The position numbers and the translations under genes are program-made. 64,000 nt of DNA from Bacteroidota bacterium (GTDB lineage Bacteria; Bacteroidota; Bacteroidia; B-17B0; Aurantibacillaceae), in contig JAJNDK010000006.1 of assembly GCA_021156365.1 (NCBI GenBank), positions 404,085-468,084 on the forward strand, given 5' to 3'. Below are positions 17,962-26,984 of this stretch, in pieces; within the stretch, counting starts at the first letter, position 1; each line of letters opens with the position of its first letter. The notes under the pieces are model-generated. The model did no database searches and was not told the origin of the DNA. It saw only the letters and a program-made list of their open reading frames with translations.

Positions 17962-19221
17962 ATGATCGCTGAGATAATAACTATAGGAGACGAGATACTG
18001 ATCGGACAGATCCTGGATACCAATTCGGCCTGGATGGGAGTGCAGCTGAATATGGCCGGTATCAAAGTGAAGCAGATCACTTCCGTGTCGGATGAAAAAG
18101 AACATATACTCAGCGCCATAAAAGATGCGGAGAGCCGGGCCGACCTGATCCTTATGACAGGCGGGCTGGGGCCTACAAAAGATGATATTACGAAATCGAC
18201 ACTGGCGGAGTATTTCAATTCGAAGCTGGTGATGAACGAAGAAGTGCTGGCTATGGTCCGTACATTTTTTGCACAACGCGGGCGCGAGCTCACGGAGCTG
18301 AACACGAAACAGGCGGAAGTGCTGGAACTGAGCACCGCCATTAAGAACTACAACGGAACGGCTCCGGGCATGTGGATAGAACGGAATGGAAAAGTATATG
18401 TAAGCATGCCGGGTGTGCCCTTCGAAATGCAGTCGATGATCAATGAATACGTGATCCCCGAGATCCGGAAAAAATTCAAGCTGCCGGAGATCTATCACAA
18501 AACCATTCTTACCAATGGAATAGGAGAGAGCTTCCTTGCCGAAAAAATAGAAGCCTGGGAAAACAGCTTAAGCGAAAGAGGTATCAGGCTGGCTTATCTT
18601 CCTTCTCCTTCTATTGTCAAGCTTCGGCTGAGCACAAGCGGAACCGATGCTTCCGTCGTACGATCGAATGTGCAAACTGCCATCGAAGAGCTGAAGCCCC
18701 TCATTGAAGAATATATTTTCGGATACGAAGAATTTGGCAAAGAACCGGAACAGATCGAGCATATCATTGCAGAGCTTTTTATCAAAAAAGGATTAAAATT
18801 TGCTTTGGCGGAGAGCTGCACCGGTGGTTATATCTCGCATCTCATCACTTCGGTGGCAGGCTGTTCAGCTTTTTACCAGGGCTGCGTGGTTCCGTATCAC
18901 AACCAGTTCAAACAGGAATTGCTGCAGGTAGATCCGGAGATCTTTACAAGTGCCGGCGCGGTTTCCGAAGCCTGTGTAGTGCAGATGGCACAGCATACCC
19001 TGAAGAAATTCAGCTCGGATGTAGCCCTTGCTGTATCCGGGATTGCCGGCCCCGGCGGAGCCACGGAAGAAAAACCGGTAGGGACCGTATGGATCGCAAT
19101 AGCATCCAAAGACCGGGTGGAAAGCAAATTGTTCCGGTTCGGTACCGACCGGAACCGGAACATACGGATGACTGCTGTGAGCGGACTCAATATGCTCCGT
19201 AAATTCGTTCTTGGGCTATAG
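17962..19221 (+). CDS. cinA: CinA family nicotinamide-nucleotide amidohydrolase
   Basis: 419 residues from the ATG at 17962, where the conserved MIAEIITIGDEILIG begins; the upstream 11 codons of open frame are not part of the family. Residues 1-170 are the MoCF-like N-terminal domain (MTGGLGPTKDDITK; PGMWIERNG; SMPGVPFEMQ), attributed to ADP-ribose pyrophosphatase activity. The C-terminal domain has ALAESCTGGYISHLITSVAG and VSGIAGPGGATEEKPVGTVW, the nicotinamide-nucleotide deamidase site used in pyridine nucleotide salvage. Full-length two-domain form. It precedes the LytTR regulator by 100 bases on the same strand. Confidence 0.95.
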   Translation: MIAEIITIGDEILIGQILDTNSAWMGVQLNMAGIKVKQITSVSDEKEHILSAIKDAESRADLILMTGGLGPTKDDITKSTLAEYFNSKLVMNEEVLAMVRTFFAQRGRELTELNTKQAEVLELSTAIKNYNGTAPGMWIERNGKVYVSMPGVPFEMQSMINEYVIPEIRKKFKLPEIYHKTILTNGIGESFLAEKIEAWENSLSERGIRLAYLPSPSIVKLRLSTSGTDASVVRSNVQTAIEELKPLIEEYIFGYEEFGKEPEQIEHIIAELFIKKGLKFALAESCTGGYISHLITSVAGCSAFYQGCVVPYHNQFKQELLQVDPEIFTSAGAVSEACVVQMAQHTLKKFSSDVALAVSGIAGPGGATEEKPVGTVWIAIASKDRVESKLFRFGTDRNRNIRMTAVSGLNMLRKFVLGL

Positions 19222-19260
19222 AAAACAGGCGGTCGACCTAAATAATACCCGGTTTACCCC

Positions 19261-19297
19261 ATTGATTTCTAAATCAATAGATTTTTTTATATGTTTG
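19261..19297 (+). promoter_or_regulatory. Palindrome and -7 box upstream of the LytTR regulator
   Basis: ATTGATTTCTAAATCAAT (19261-19278) is a perfect palindrome, followed by AGATTTTTTTA and then TATGTTTG (19290-19297), which fits the Bacteroidota -7 consensus TAnnTTTG. The start codon at 19322 would leave a leader of about 20 bases. The palindrome could be an operator, or with its T-run a weak cinA terminator. Confidence 0.4.
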
Positions 19298-19321
19298 TAG
19301 GTTGAACACTAACCCTATATA

Positions 19322-20071
19322 ATGAACGCTATTATTGTTGATGATGAAATCCACGGTAGAGAAAATCTCAAGATCCTCCTGGAAAAACACTGCCCTTCCG
19401 TTTCGGTGAAGGGACTTGCCTCTAATGTTTTTGAAGCTAATAAACTGATCGGTCTCCACAAGCCGGATGTGGTTTTTCTTGATGTGGTGATGGGGCTGAT
19501 CGATGGTATCAGTTATCTGCAGTCGCTGAAAGAAAAGGATTTCCAGGTAATAATTGTTTCTGCACACAAGGATTATGTGATGCAGGCGATGCAGAGCGGT
19601 GCATTCGGCTACCTGTTGAAACCCATGCTTGCCAAAACCCTCCAGGAGCAGGTGAAATCGCTGGAGCTGTTCTTCGAGAACCACGGCAGGAAAGTAAGCA
19701 AACCGGCTGCAAAGCAGGAAGAAACCTTCCTGGGTGAGAACAAGATCGCGATCACACACTCCAATGGATACATCATTGCGGATTATAACGACATCGTGCG
19801 CTTTGAAGCGCAGGGCAATTATTCCAGGATCTATATGACGGACGGGAATGTGCTGGTGACTTCCAAAACACTGAAGCGCTATAACGACCAGATAAAGACC
19901 AACCATTTTTTCAGGATCCACAAATCTCATTTTGTGAATGTCTCTTTCATAAAAGAAGTCATCAATAAAGGAAACGGACATGTAGTGCTGAAGGATGGAA
20001 CCGAATTGCCGATCGCTGTACTGAAGCGTCCGCAGTTCAATAAATTCATGAAGAACAAGCCGGGTGATTAA
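19322..20071 (+). CDS. LytTR family response regulator
   Basis: 249 residues. The receiver domain (1-120) has the acidic pair in IIVDDEIHGREN, the phospho-accepting Asp54 in VVFLDVVMG, the Ser/Thr switch region (IIVSAHKDYV) and Lys in YLLKPM. Residues about 140-245 are a LytTR DNA-binding domain (IVRFEAQGNYSRIYMTDG; LKRYNDQIKTNHFFRIHKSH; LPIAVLKRPQFNKF). The gene overlaps the histidine kinase that follows by 8 bases, so the two are translated together and form a two-component pair. Targets are probably local; the CCC-motif cluster 3 kb downstream is one candidate. Confidence 0.95.
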   Translation: MNAIIVDDEIHGRENLKILLEKHCPSVSVKGLASNVFEANKLIGLHKPDVVFLDVVMGLIDGISYLQSLKEKDFQVIIVSAHKDYVMQAMQSGAFGYLLKPMLAKTLQEQVKSLELFFENHGRKVSKPAAKQEETFLGENKIAITHSNGYIIADYNDIVRFEAQGNYSRIYMTDGNVLVTSKTLKRYNDQIKTNHFFRIHKSHFVNVSFIKEVINKGNGHVVLKDGTELPIAVLKRPQFNKFMKNKPGD

Positions 20072-22964
20072 CAGGACTAAAATAGCGTTTGCCGTTTTAT
20101 TGTTTACTGCACATTGCTGCTTTAGCCAAAACTCCTATAAAGTCACCAATTATACGTCCCGGGAAGGTCTGTCCAATTCTTCCGTATACGATATCGTGAA
20201 AGACAGCAGCGGTTTTTTGTGGATAGCTACCGAGCTCGGGATCAATAAATTCGACGGAAAAAAATTCTTCAATTATACACCCAACAGTCACGGGCTTCCC
20301 GATAACTCCATCACCAATATGGCGGTGATCGGCAGTCACCAGTTGTTTTGCGCTACCAGCACTTCGGGGTATTTTATCTTTGATTCGAAACAGGGGAAAC
20401 CGAAGCCATTGTCTGTTACCTTTTCCTCTTTTGCTTACAAGTCCCACAAAACAAAATTCATAGAGGGCAGGGTTTACATCAAGTCGATCGCTTCCGACGA
20501 TATCCTGATCTTCGGATTGAAAGAGAACCGGATCCTCGATACGATAAAAATGGGCGCCGCGCAGGTCTATGATTTTGATGCGGTGGAGAACGGGAATATT
20601 GTCCTGGTTACCAACCAGGGCCTAAAGGTATGGAGGTCCGGAACCATCAGCGATTATGGCCTGATGGGGTACAATACTACAAGGGATCCGGTGCAGTCTT
20701 TTTTCAATATGCCATCTTCTGTTTTTTTTTCCAAACGCGGAACACTGTATCTGTACGACAAGTTTACGGCTGCTGTCAGGGACTCGGTGAAATACAGCAC
20801 TGCTTCCGTACCGCCCAATAAGCTGCTTGTGGATAAGGAAGGGAATGTATGGTTCAGTACTTTTTATCCGGCCGGCATCTATCAATACAATCCCACAACG
20901 AAAAAACTGCTCGATTTTTCTTCTTATCTCACCGGCAGTGAAAATTCGGCAGGCTCCATTATTGAAGACGATGAAAAGAACATCTGGGTGGGAACGAATG
21001 GCAGTGGTCTTTATAAGATCTCTCCTTCCGTCTTCAATCCCTTACCGGCGCTCAGGAATGAGAACGTGTATTATGCAAAAATGAATGATGCCGGGAAACT
21101 GCTGGCAGCGACCAGGACGGGGCTGAATATTGTGAACACCGCGACCAGTCAAATGGAACATATAGATATAGATGAGAGCAACAACGGATATATCTATTCG
21201 GTAGAAAAGGCGGGCAAAAAGTATGTGGTACTGAACAACAGGATCGATGCGGTGAAATACGGAAAGGATAAAACAAAATTCCATTTCATCCGGAGAAGAA
21301 GCATTTGTATGCTGAACGATACCCTTGCTGTGACAGGCGGATGGGCCAATACCATTGAGCTCGTGAGCCTGGCAGCGGATACGATACGGGTGATAGGTTC
21401 CAGGACACTGAGCAGTGATGACGGGGACGGGAACAGGATCAACTGCTTTATGCTCGACAGTAAAAAACTGCTATGGTGCGGGACGGATGCGGGCCTGTAT
21501 GTATTCTCCGGTAGTCTGTTCTGTAAAAAGATAAAGAGCAAGGCTTTGCAAAACAGGATCATTGATATCCTGGAAGTGGATGACGTTGTATATATAGCCA
21601 CTCAGAAAGATCTTGTAACATACAGCCGGGGAAAACTGAATGTCGTAAGTGAGATCAACAATCGCCCTATCGATAAGATCAACAGCCTTTGCAAAGACAG
21701 GCAAGGCTCCGTATTCCTGGGTACTCTCAATGGGATGTTCAAGATCCGCCCGAACGGGCTGAGCACCTATTTTGATGAAGATGACGGGCTCATCTCCAAA
21801 GAGATCAATAAGCTGGTGTACAATCCGTATTCCAATGCATTGTTGATCACAACCAATAAAGGCATTTGCGGGTTCGACCTGAACCGCTTCAAATACATGG
21901 TCAAAAATGTTCCCAAGATCCATTTTGATAAGATCACATCAACGGGCAGGATCGAATATAATTCGGGAGTTTACAATCTCGAGAAAAGGAATATGAATGT
22001 GTATTTCGGAAGCATTTGTTTCAGCCATGCATCTTCCATCAGTTTCAAATGGAGAGGCGATGACAATCCTGTCTACCATTATATCTACAATCCATCTATT
22101 GAGCTGGCCGCTATGACCTATGGCCGGCATACCATAGAGATCTATGCAACCAACGATGGCACCAACTGGTCGAAGCCGCTGGTCATCCGGTTTAATGTAA
22201 AAACGCCGTATTACCTGACAGTGTGGTTTTTCCTCGCAAGTGCGGCATTCGTATTATTACTGACCTGGTTGATCTTCAGCAGGCGTTTGCGGAAAGTACG
22301 GAAGGAAACGGGAGTGAAAGCAGAGTTGGAACAGAAATTAGTGCTGCTGAAATACGAAGCGCTGAATGCGGCCATTAATCCACATTTTATTTTCAATGCG
22401 CTTAATTCGGTACAGCATTATATCAATACCAACCGCAATGATGAAGCTTCCGATTACCTGGCCAAATTCGGCTTCCTGATCCGGCAGACGATCGAAAATG
22501 CAACGGAACATTTTATTTCTATCAACGATGAGATCGAACGCCTGAAAATGTACATGGATCTGGAGCGGGTGCGTTTCAATAATGGTTTTGCCTATGAGAT
22601 CAAAATAGATTCTTCTCTTAATCCCTTCAAAACAAAGATCCCGAACATGATCCTTCAGCCCCTGATCGAAAATTGCATCGTTCACGGGTTTAAGCAGATC
22701 GAATACCAGGGCTACATCCACCTGCAGTTTATGAAGGTAGACCAGGGACTACTTATTATTTTGGAAGATAATGGCAGAGGGCTTATAAAAGCCGAGAAGA
22801 TCCGCCTGCAACAGGGCGACAAAAAGAAATCCATCGCCCTCGAAAATGTGAAGGAACGGATCCGCACCGTGCCGAAAGCATCCATTAAGATCTCCGATAA
22901 ATCCTTTATCCCGAATAAGGGAACGGGGGTTTTTATAGAGATCACCATTCCCTCAAATCTATAG
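20064..22964 (+). CDS. Propeller-sensor LytS-type histidine kinase
   Basis: 966 residues starting at GTG 20064 inside the end of the response regulator. A signal peptide (to about residue 20, HCCFSQN) is followed by an extracytoplasmic two-component propeller region with repeated strands such as GLSNSSVYDIVKDSSGFLWI, KEGNVWFSTF and EDDEKNIWVGTNGSGLYKI. A Y_Y_Y-like domain (about 630-710, ending YGRHTIEIYATNDGTNWS), one membrane helix (718-738) and a His_kinase domain follow, with phospho-accepting His774 in INPHFIFNALN and the N box QPLIENCIVHGF (Asn870). It should sense a periplasmic ligand and phosphorylate the adjacent LytTR regulator. Start evidence: the overlap and the intact signal peptide; no ATG is available nearby. 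Confidence 0.95.
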   Translation: MINRTKIAFAVLLFTAHCCFSQNSYKVTNYTSREGLSNSSVYDIVKDSSGFLWIATELGINKFDGKKFFNYTPNSHGLPDNSITNMAVIGSHQLFCATSTSGYFIFDSKQGKPKPLSVTFSSFAYKSHKTKFIEGRVYIKSIASDDILIFGLKENRILDTIKMGAAQVYDFDAVENGNIVLVTNQGLKVWRSGTISDYGLMGYNTTRDPVQSFFNMPSSVFFSKRGTLYLYDKFTAAVRDSVKYSTASVPPNKLLVDKEGNVWFSTFYPAGIYQYNPTTKKLLDFSSYLTGSENSAGSIIEDDEKNIWVGTNGSGLYKISPSVFNPLPALRNENVYYAKMNDAGKLLAATRTGLNIVNTATSQMEHIDIDESNNGYIYSVEKAGKKYVVLNNRIDAVKYGKDKTKFHFIRRRSICMLNDTLAVTGGWANTIELVSLAADTIRVIGSRTLSSDDGDGNRINCFMLDSKKLLWCGTDAGLYVFSGSLFCKKIKSKALQNRIIDILEVDDVVYIATQKDLVTYSRGKLNVVSEINNRPIDKINSLCKDRQGSVFLGTLNGMFKIRPNGLSTYFDEDDGLISKEINKLVYNPYSNALLITTNKGICGFDLNRFKYMVKNVPKIHFDKITSTGRIEYNSGVYNLEKRNMNVYFGSICFSHASSISFKWRGDDNPVYHYIYNPSIELAAMTYGRHTIEIYATNDGTNWSKPLVIRFNVKTPYYLTVWFFLASAAFVLLLTWLIFSRRLRKVRKETGVKAELEQKLVLLKYEALNAAINPHFIFNALNSVQHYINTNRNDEASDYLAKFGFLIRQTIENATEHFISINDEIERLKMYMDLERVRFNNGFAYEIKIDSSLNPFKTKIPNMILQPLIENCIVHGFKQIEYQGYIHLQFMKVDQGLLIILEDNGRGLIKAEKIRLQQGDKKKSIALENVKERIRTVPKASIKISDKSFIPNKGTGVFIEITIPSNL

Positions 22965-22990
22965 AAAAAGGAGGATGAGTATACGTACTG

Positions 22991-23011
22991 GTGGGTATAT
23001 AAAATACCCAC
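22991..23011. other. Stem-loop after the kinase gene
   Basis: GTGGGTAT and ATACCCAC pair across five bases, 26 bases after the kinase stop. There is no T-run, so termination is uncertain. A 15-codon frame (23072-23119, METTSTYGTIAGTSL) follows and may be the start of a lost small membrane protein. Confidence 0.4.
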
Positions 23012-23123
23012 TGCAGAGGATTTCGAAACCCCTTGATTAGAAGCATTTTTGGTGTATAAAAAAACATCAAAATGGAAACAACATCAACATACGGAACAAT
23101 AGCGGGTACGTCGCTTTAATTAG

Positions 23124-23153
23124 TTGGTTGGAAGTAAAAAAACAGTATCTTAG
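23124..23153 (+). promoter_or_regulatory. Promoter of the CCC-motif cluster
   Basis: TTG at 23124 (-33 position), a 19-base spacer and TATCTTAG at 23146-23153 fit the Bacteroidota primary sigma consensus with one or two mismatches. The first gene begins at 23171. Confidence 0.45.
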
Positions 23154-23170
23154 CCAAAAAAACTTAAAAA

Positions 23171-23560
23171 ATGGATACAAATCAACCAAACGAACAACAA
23201 GTCAACAATCAGTTCCAGCAACAATTCGGCGGTGCCGGAATTCCTCCGGGCGGAATAAAGATCCCGAATTCGGTAGGTGTGCTGGTGTTAGGTATCTGCT
23301 CTATTTTCCCGGGCTGTATTTGTGCGGGTTTAATAGGTATTACCTGCTCTATTATTGCATTGGTATTGTCTAAAAAAGCATTTGAATTATATAACGCCAA
23401 TCCATCCCAATATTCGGAAGCATCCTTCAAAAACCTGAAAGCAGGTAAGATCTGTGCTATCATTGGTATGTGTACTTCCGCTGCTATCCTGATCATCTAC
23501 ATTATTTATGTAGCGGTATTGGGTGCTGCCATCTCTGCAATGCCATTCGGCAACTATTAA
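23171..23560 (+). CDS. CCC-motif membrane protein (paralog 1)
   Basis: 129 residues. A Gln/Asn-rich cytosolic-looking N-terminus is followed by two membrane helices (VGVLVLGICSIFPGCICAGL and onward; ICAIIGMCTSAAILIIYIIY). Between them lies SKKAFELYNANPSQYSEAS, the conserved loop of the DUF4190-like 'CCC motif' group; Cys residues in the first helix pair are characteristic. Function is unknown; such proteins are common in Bacteroidota and usually occur as tandem paralogs with DUF2752 proteins, exactly as here. It is the first gene of a four-gene run with spacings of 8, 48 and 45 bases. Confidence 0.85.
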   Translation: MDTNQPNEQQVNNQFQQQFGGAGIPPGGIKIPNSVGVLVLGICSIFPGCICAGLIGITCSIIALVLSKKAFELYNANPSQYSEASFKNLKAGKICAIIGMCTSAAILIIYIIYVAVLGAAISAMPFGNY

Positions 23561-23568
23561 TCATCTGA

Positions 23569-23865
23569 ATGATAGCTGACTGGCTTGAAAAACATCAACT
23601 TACATGCTCTGTTAAATCACATCTCGGGATCGAATGCCCGGGATGTGGTACGCAGAGGTCACTTATCGCTCTTTTTCGCGGCGATATCATAGCATCCATT
23701 CAATACCATCCGGGCGTGATCCTCTTCCTTATCACCCTGATCATCGTGGGGCTGCAGATCAAATTTAATTTCAGGAATGGCGGAACGGTAGCCATGTGGG
23801 CATTTATCAGCACCGTAACCGTTACAATGGTAAATTATGCACTGAAAATGGCGCACGTTTACTAA
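23569..23865 (+). CDS. DUF2752 membrane protein
   Basis: 98 residues. The signature HLGIECPGCGTQRSLIALFRG (CPGCG at 23-27) is diagnostic of DUF2752, followed by two membrane helices. The paired cysteines could bind metal or form a disulphide, but the function of the family is not known to me. It starts 8 bases after the first CCC-motif gene and precedes two further paralogs, so these four genes very likely work together. Confidence 0.9.
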   Translation: MIADWLEKHQLTCSVKSHLGIECPGCGTQRSLIALFRGDIIASIQYHPGVILFLITLIIVGLQIKFNFRNGGTVAMWAFISTVTVTMVNYALKMAHVY

Positions 23866-23913
23866 AATATTTCTATTTTCGCTTTCAATATTTCATTTTT
23901 AAATACCAAAGCC

Positions 23914-24294
23914 ATGAACGAACAGGAGATCAACTCGGAATTTCAGAAACAATTCGGTTCCGATCCAAACATCAATCCTTCACCTATTCCTCTTCCCAAT
24001 GCCGTAAGTGCCCTCGTTTTGGGTATTGTCAGCGCTTTTTTCGGACTGATCTGGTGTTACTGGATAGGTTCTCTCATCGGGCTGGTTTGCGGTATCATTG
24101 CGATCGTTCATGCAAAAAAAGCAAGGGCTTTGTATGAGGCAAGTCCTAATTCGTTCAAACAGGGTGTTCTCGGCAATGTGAATGCCGGCCGGATATTAGG
24201 GATCGTAGGCCTTTGCCTGTCGATACTTGGTTTTGTGGTGCTGATCATCGGTGTGGTAGTGGTATTGGCCGCAGGATCCAGCCACCTGTTCTAA
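23914..24294 (+). CDS. CCC-motif membrane protein (paralog 2)
   Basis: 126 residues with the same plan as the protein at 23171: polar N-terminus (NEQEINSEFQKQFGSDP), PLPNAVSALVLGIVSAFFGL and a first helix pair containing WCYW and VCGIIAI, the KKARALYEASPNSFKQG loop, then NAGRILGIVGLCLSILGFVV. It is closer to paralog 3 (shared WCYW-GS and NAGRILGIVG) than to paralog 1, pointing to a recent duplication of 2 and 3. Confidence 0.85.
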   Translation: MNEQEINSEFQKQFGSDPNINPSPIPLPNAVSALVLGIVSAFFGLIWCYWIGSLIGLVCGIIAIVHAKKARALYEASPNSFKQGVLGNVNAGRILGIVGLCLSILGFVVLIIGVVVVLAAGSSHLF

Positions 24295-24339
24295 AAGATC
24301 TTATTGTTGAAGTTAAAAACAATTCAATTGTATTGATCT

Positions 24340-24729
24340 ATGTCCTCCAATGATTTCAATCAATCCCGGCCGAACGAGAACTTCAACCGGCAGTATGTGC
24401 CTCCGGCTCCCGCTTCACTGCCCAATGCAACCACGGCTTTGGTGCTTGGGATCATAAGTACGTATTTCAGTATGCTTTGGTGCTACTGGGTTGGATCTAT
24501 TGTAGCCATCGTATGCGGGATCATAGCTATCCGCAACGCGAAAAAGGCCAAAGAGCTTCATGATAGTAATCCGTCTTTGTATAAACCAAAATCGCCAGGC
24601 GTAGCCAATGCAGGCAGAATACTGGGCATAGTTGGTGTTTGCCTCGGATCTGTGGAGTTGCTGGTGCTGATCATCATCGGAATAGTGGTGGTGGCAGTGG
24701 GTGTCGACAATGGGAAATTGAATTTTTAA
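24340..24729 (+). CDS. CCC-motif membrane protein (paralog 3)
   Basis: 129 residues, colinear with paralog 2: SLPNATTALVLGIISTYFSM, LWCYWVGSIVAIVCGIIAI, the KKAKELHDSNPSLYKPK loop and NAGRILGIVGVCLGSVELLV. Last gene of the cluster; the ABC exporter that follows has its own -7 box. Confidence 0.85.
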   Translation: MSSNDFNQSRPNENFNRQYVPPAPASLPNATTALVLGIISTYFSMLWCYWVGSIVAIVCGIIAIRNAKKAKELHDSNPSLYKPKSPGVANAGRILGIVGVCLGSVELLVLIIIGIVVVAVGVDNGKLNF

Positions 24730-24761
24730 TTCCCGGAAATTTCTTAATATAAATTAAGTAC

Positions 24762-24788
24762 TTGCAGGGGAGCTATTTCGTACATTTG
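24762..24788 (+). promoter_or_regulatory. Promoter of the ABC exporter, possibly leaderless
   Basis: TTG at 24762 and a perfect TAnnTTTG box, TACATTTG, at 24781-24788. The GTG start at 24794 lies only six bases further on, about where transcription should begin, so the mRNA may have almost no leader. The spacer of 16 bases is short. Confidence 0.4.
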
Positions 24789-24793
24789 CTTCC

Positions 24794-26557
24794 GTGAAAA
24801 TCCTCTTCTATTATCTTAAGCCTTATTGGAAATTAGTTGTATTGTCGCTGGTATTGGCCACCGTCAATCAAACCTTCTCTCTCTTCGACCCTATGATCAC
24901 GGGGCATATCATGGATGATTGCATCGCCATGATCAACACCAAATTTGCCGGCAAGCAATCCGAATTTGTGATGGCAGTGCTCAAGCTACTTGGCTTGTCG
25001 ATATCGGTAGCTATGATCTCCCGGATCGCCAAGAATTTCCAGGATTATGTAGTGAATGTCATCACCCAGAAAACAGGTGCCAAAATATACTCCGAAGGAT
25101 TAAAACGCTCGCTCCAGCTTCCTTACCAGCGTTTTGAAGATCAGCGCAGCGGTGAAACCCTCGGGATCCTGCAAAAAGTAAGATCGGATAGCGAACGGCT
25201 TATCCAGTCCTTTGTAGGGATTGTATTTACCAGTATCATCGCCATTGTCTTCGTGTTCATTTATTCGCTCACCGTGAGCGGCTGGGTAGGCCTGATCTAC
25301 CTGCTTTCTATCCCGGTCATTGGCCTCGTAAGCTCTTACCTGAGCCGGAAAATAAAAGTGATCCAGAAAAAGATCGTTGGAGAGACAACGGCACTTGCAG
25401 GCTCCACCACCGAATCGCTGCGTAACATAGAGCTGGTAAAAAGTCTTGGACTCGAAGGACAGGAGATCGAACGCCTGAACAATAACACTATTAAGATCCT
25501 CGGCCTCGAGCTGAAAAAAGTAAAATATGTCCGCAGCTTAGGCTTCATCCAGGGAACAGTGGTGAACATCACACGCAGCAGCATGGTCTTCGTATTATTG
25601 CTGCTCATTTTCAAAGGTGATATTTCGGTGGGACAATACCTTACCTTCCTGTTCTATTCCTTCGCTATTTTCAACCCGCTGCAGGAATTCGGGAATATCA
25701 TCCTCGTGTACCGTGAAGCGCAGATCTCACTCGCGAATTTCAAAAACCTGATGGAGATGCCGGTAGAACATCATCCCGAAAATCCATCTTCGTTGAACGC
25801 ACTGACAGAGATCGAATTCAAAAATGTTTCGTTCCAGCACCAGACAGCCAAAACCAAAGCGCTGCACGAGATCAATTTTCATGTAATAACAGGAGAGACG
25901 ATCGCCTTTGTAGGCCCTTCCGGAAGCGGGAAAACCACCCTGATAAAAATGCTGGTGGGCCTCTATCGCACGGAGCAGGGAAATGTACTTTATAATAATA
26001 CAGATGCCGGTGCGATCGATATCAGCGAGCTGAGAAGGCAGATCGGTTTTGTGACGCAGGATACACAGCTCTTCTCGGGCACGATCAAAGAAAACCTGTT
26101 GTTCGTAAATCCACATGCAACAGATGAGCAGATACTGGATGTGCTGAAGAAAGCTTCCTGCGATAGTTTGCTTGCCCGTGCCGATAAAGGAATTGATTCG
26201 CTGATAGGCGAGGGAGGCGTAAAAGTTTCGGGTGGAGAGAAACAGCGTTTGTCGATTGCAAGGGCCCTGCTCCGCAATCCAAGGTTGCTGGTATTTGACG
26301 AAGCTACATCTGCACTGGACTCATTGACGGAAGAAGAGATCAGCGATACGATCCGGAAAGTTACATCAACGAATAAACACATCACGATCCTCATCGCACA
26401 TCGTTTATCCACTGTGATGCATGCAGACCGCATTTATGTGCTGGAAAACGGTCATATCGTAGAGCAGGGCAAGCATGAAAAGCTGCTGGAAGAAAAAGGC
26501 CTGTATTATGCCATGTGGCGTCAGCAGATCGGGGAGCGGAAGGCAACGGCAGTATAA
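24794..26557 (+). CDS. ABC-type exporter, fused membrane and ATPase domains
   Basis: 587 residues, a half-transporter expected to dimerise in the inner membrane. Residues 1-310 hold six helices of the type-1 exporter fold. The ATPase domain has Walker A GPSGSGKTT (from 374), Q-loop VTQDTQLFSG, signature VSGGEKQR (478), Walker B LLVFDEATS (501) and H-loop His536 (IAHRLST). The start is GTG in the sequence, with MKILFYYLKPYWKLVVLSLV typical of the family. Substrate cannot be read from the sequence; homologs include lipid and drug exporters. It appears monocistronic, followed by repeat-rich DNA. Confidence 0.93.
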   Translation: MKILFYYLKPYWKLVVLSLVLATVNQTFSLFDPMITGHIMDDCIAMINTKFAGKQSEFVMAVLKLLGLSISVAMISRIAKNFQDYVVNVITQKTGAKIYSEGLKRSLQLPYQRFEDQRSGETLGILQKVRSDSERLIQSFVGIVFTSIIAIVFVFIYSLTVSGWVGLIYLLSIPVIGLVSSYLSRKIKVIQKKIVGETTALAGSTTESLRNIELVKSLGLEGQEIERLNNNTIKILGLELKKVKYVRSLGFIQGTVVNITRSSMVFVLLLLIFKGDISVGQYLTFLFYSFAIFNPLQEFGNIILVYREAQISLANFKNLMEMPVEHHPENPSSLNALTEIEFKNVSFQHQTAKTKALHEINFHVITGETIAFVGPSGSGKTTLIKMLVGLYRTEQGNVLYNNTDAGAIDISELRRQIGFVTQDTQLFSGTIKENLLFVNPHATDEQILDVLKKASCDSLLARADKGIDSLIGEGGVKVSGGEKQRLSIARALLRNPRLLVFDEATSALDSLTEEEISDTIRKVTSTNKHITILIAHRLSTVMHADRIYVLENGHIVEQGKHEKLLEEKGLYYAMWRQQIGERKATAV

Positions 26558-26582
26558 AGTGTAATCCAGGCGGATCGCGATA

Positions 26583-26814
26583 GAGCTCACCAAACGCAGA
26601 TTGCGCAGATGTCACGGATTTAATCCCGTAACAATAGAGAATTGGCGCGATAAATTAACGCAGATTATTGGAGTGTGCTGTTGATTATTAATGCATGTTT
26701 CTTTGCTGGGAATGAGGAGCTTTGATTCCTTCATCCGTGTTAATTATCTAACACCATTTATCTGTGCCATCTGTGAACTTTTCTCAGCGGAGCTAAATCC
26801 GTGCCTGGTCAGCT
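26583..26814. mobile_element. MITE-like repeat element, copy A
   Basis: The left end reads AGCTCACCAAACGCAGATTG; the right end, read as complement, starts AGCTGACCAGGCACGGAT. Inside the right end lies CTCAGCGGAGCTAAATCC. The same two end types occur at 28214-28475. It is non-coding, about 230 bases, with imperfect inverted ends, which fits a non-autonomous mobile or REP-type element. No target duplication was established. Confidence 0.45.
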
Positions 26815-26948
26815 AACCATTTTGCTTCGTAGGAGCGATACAAGAGCTGGCCGGACGCAGATGTCGCGGATTTAATTCCGTAATAATTATGATTCGGGTT
26901 GATGAATTAACGTAGATAATTTGGTAAATAGTATTTTTGCAGCCCCTG

Positions 26949-26972
26949 TTGGTCGCGAGGCTTCGCGACCAA
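26949..26972. repeat. Palindromic repeat, family 2, copy 1
   Basis: TCGCGAGGCTTCGCGA at 26953-26968, extended to a near-perfect 24-base inverted repeat by TTGG and CCAA. Confidence 0.75.
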
Positions 26973-26984
26973 CGAAGGCATCGT

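Larger units (their letters stand above)
26558..26984. repeat. Repeat-filled intergenic region
   Basis: 427 bases without a supported gene. They contain a MITE-like element (26583-26814), a second left end at 26843 (AGCTGGCCGGACGCAGATGT) and a palindrome at 26949-26972. Confidence 0.65.

Noticed and set aside
23072..23119. 15-residue peptide METTSTYGTIAGTSL
   Set aside because: Too short and unsupported; noted only as a possible remnant of a small membrane protein.
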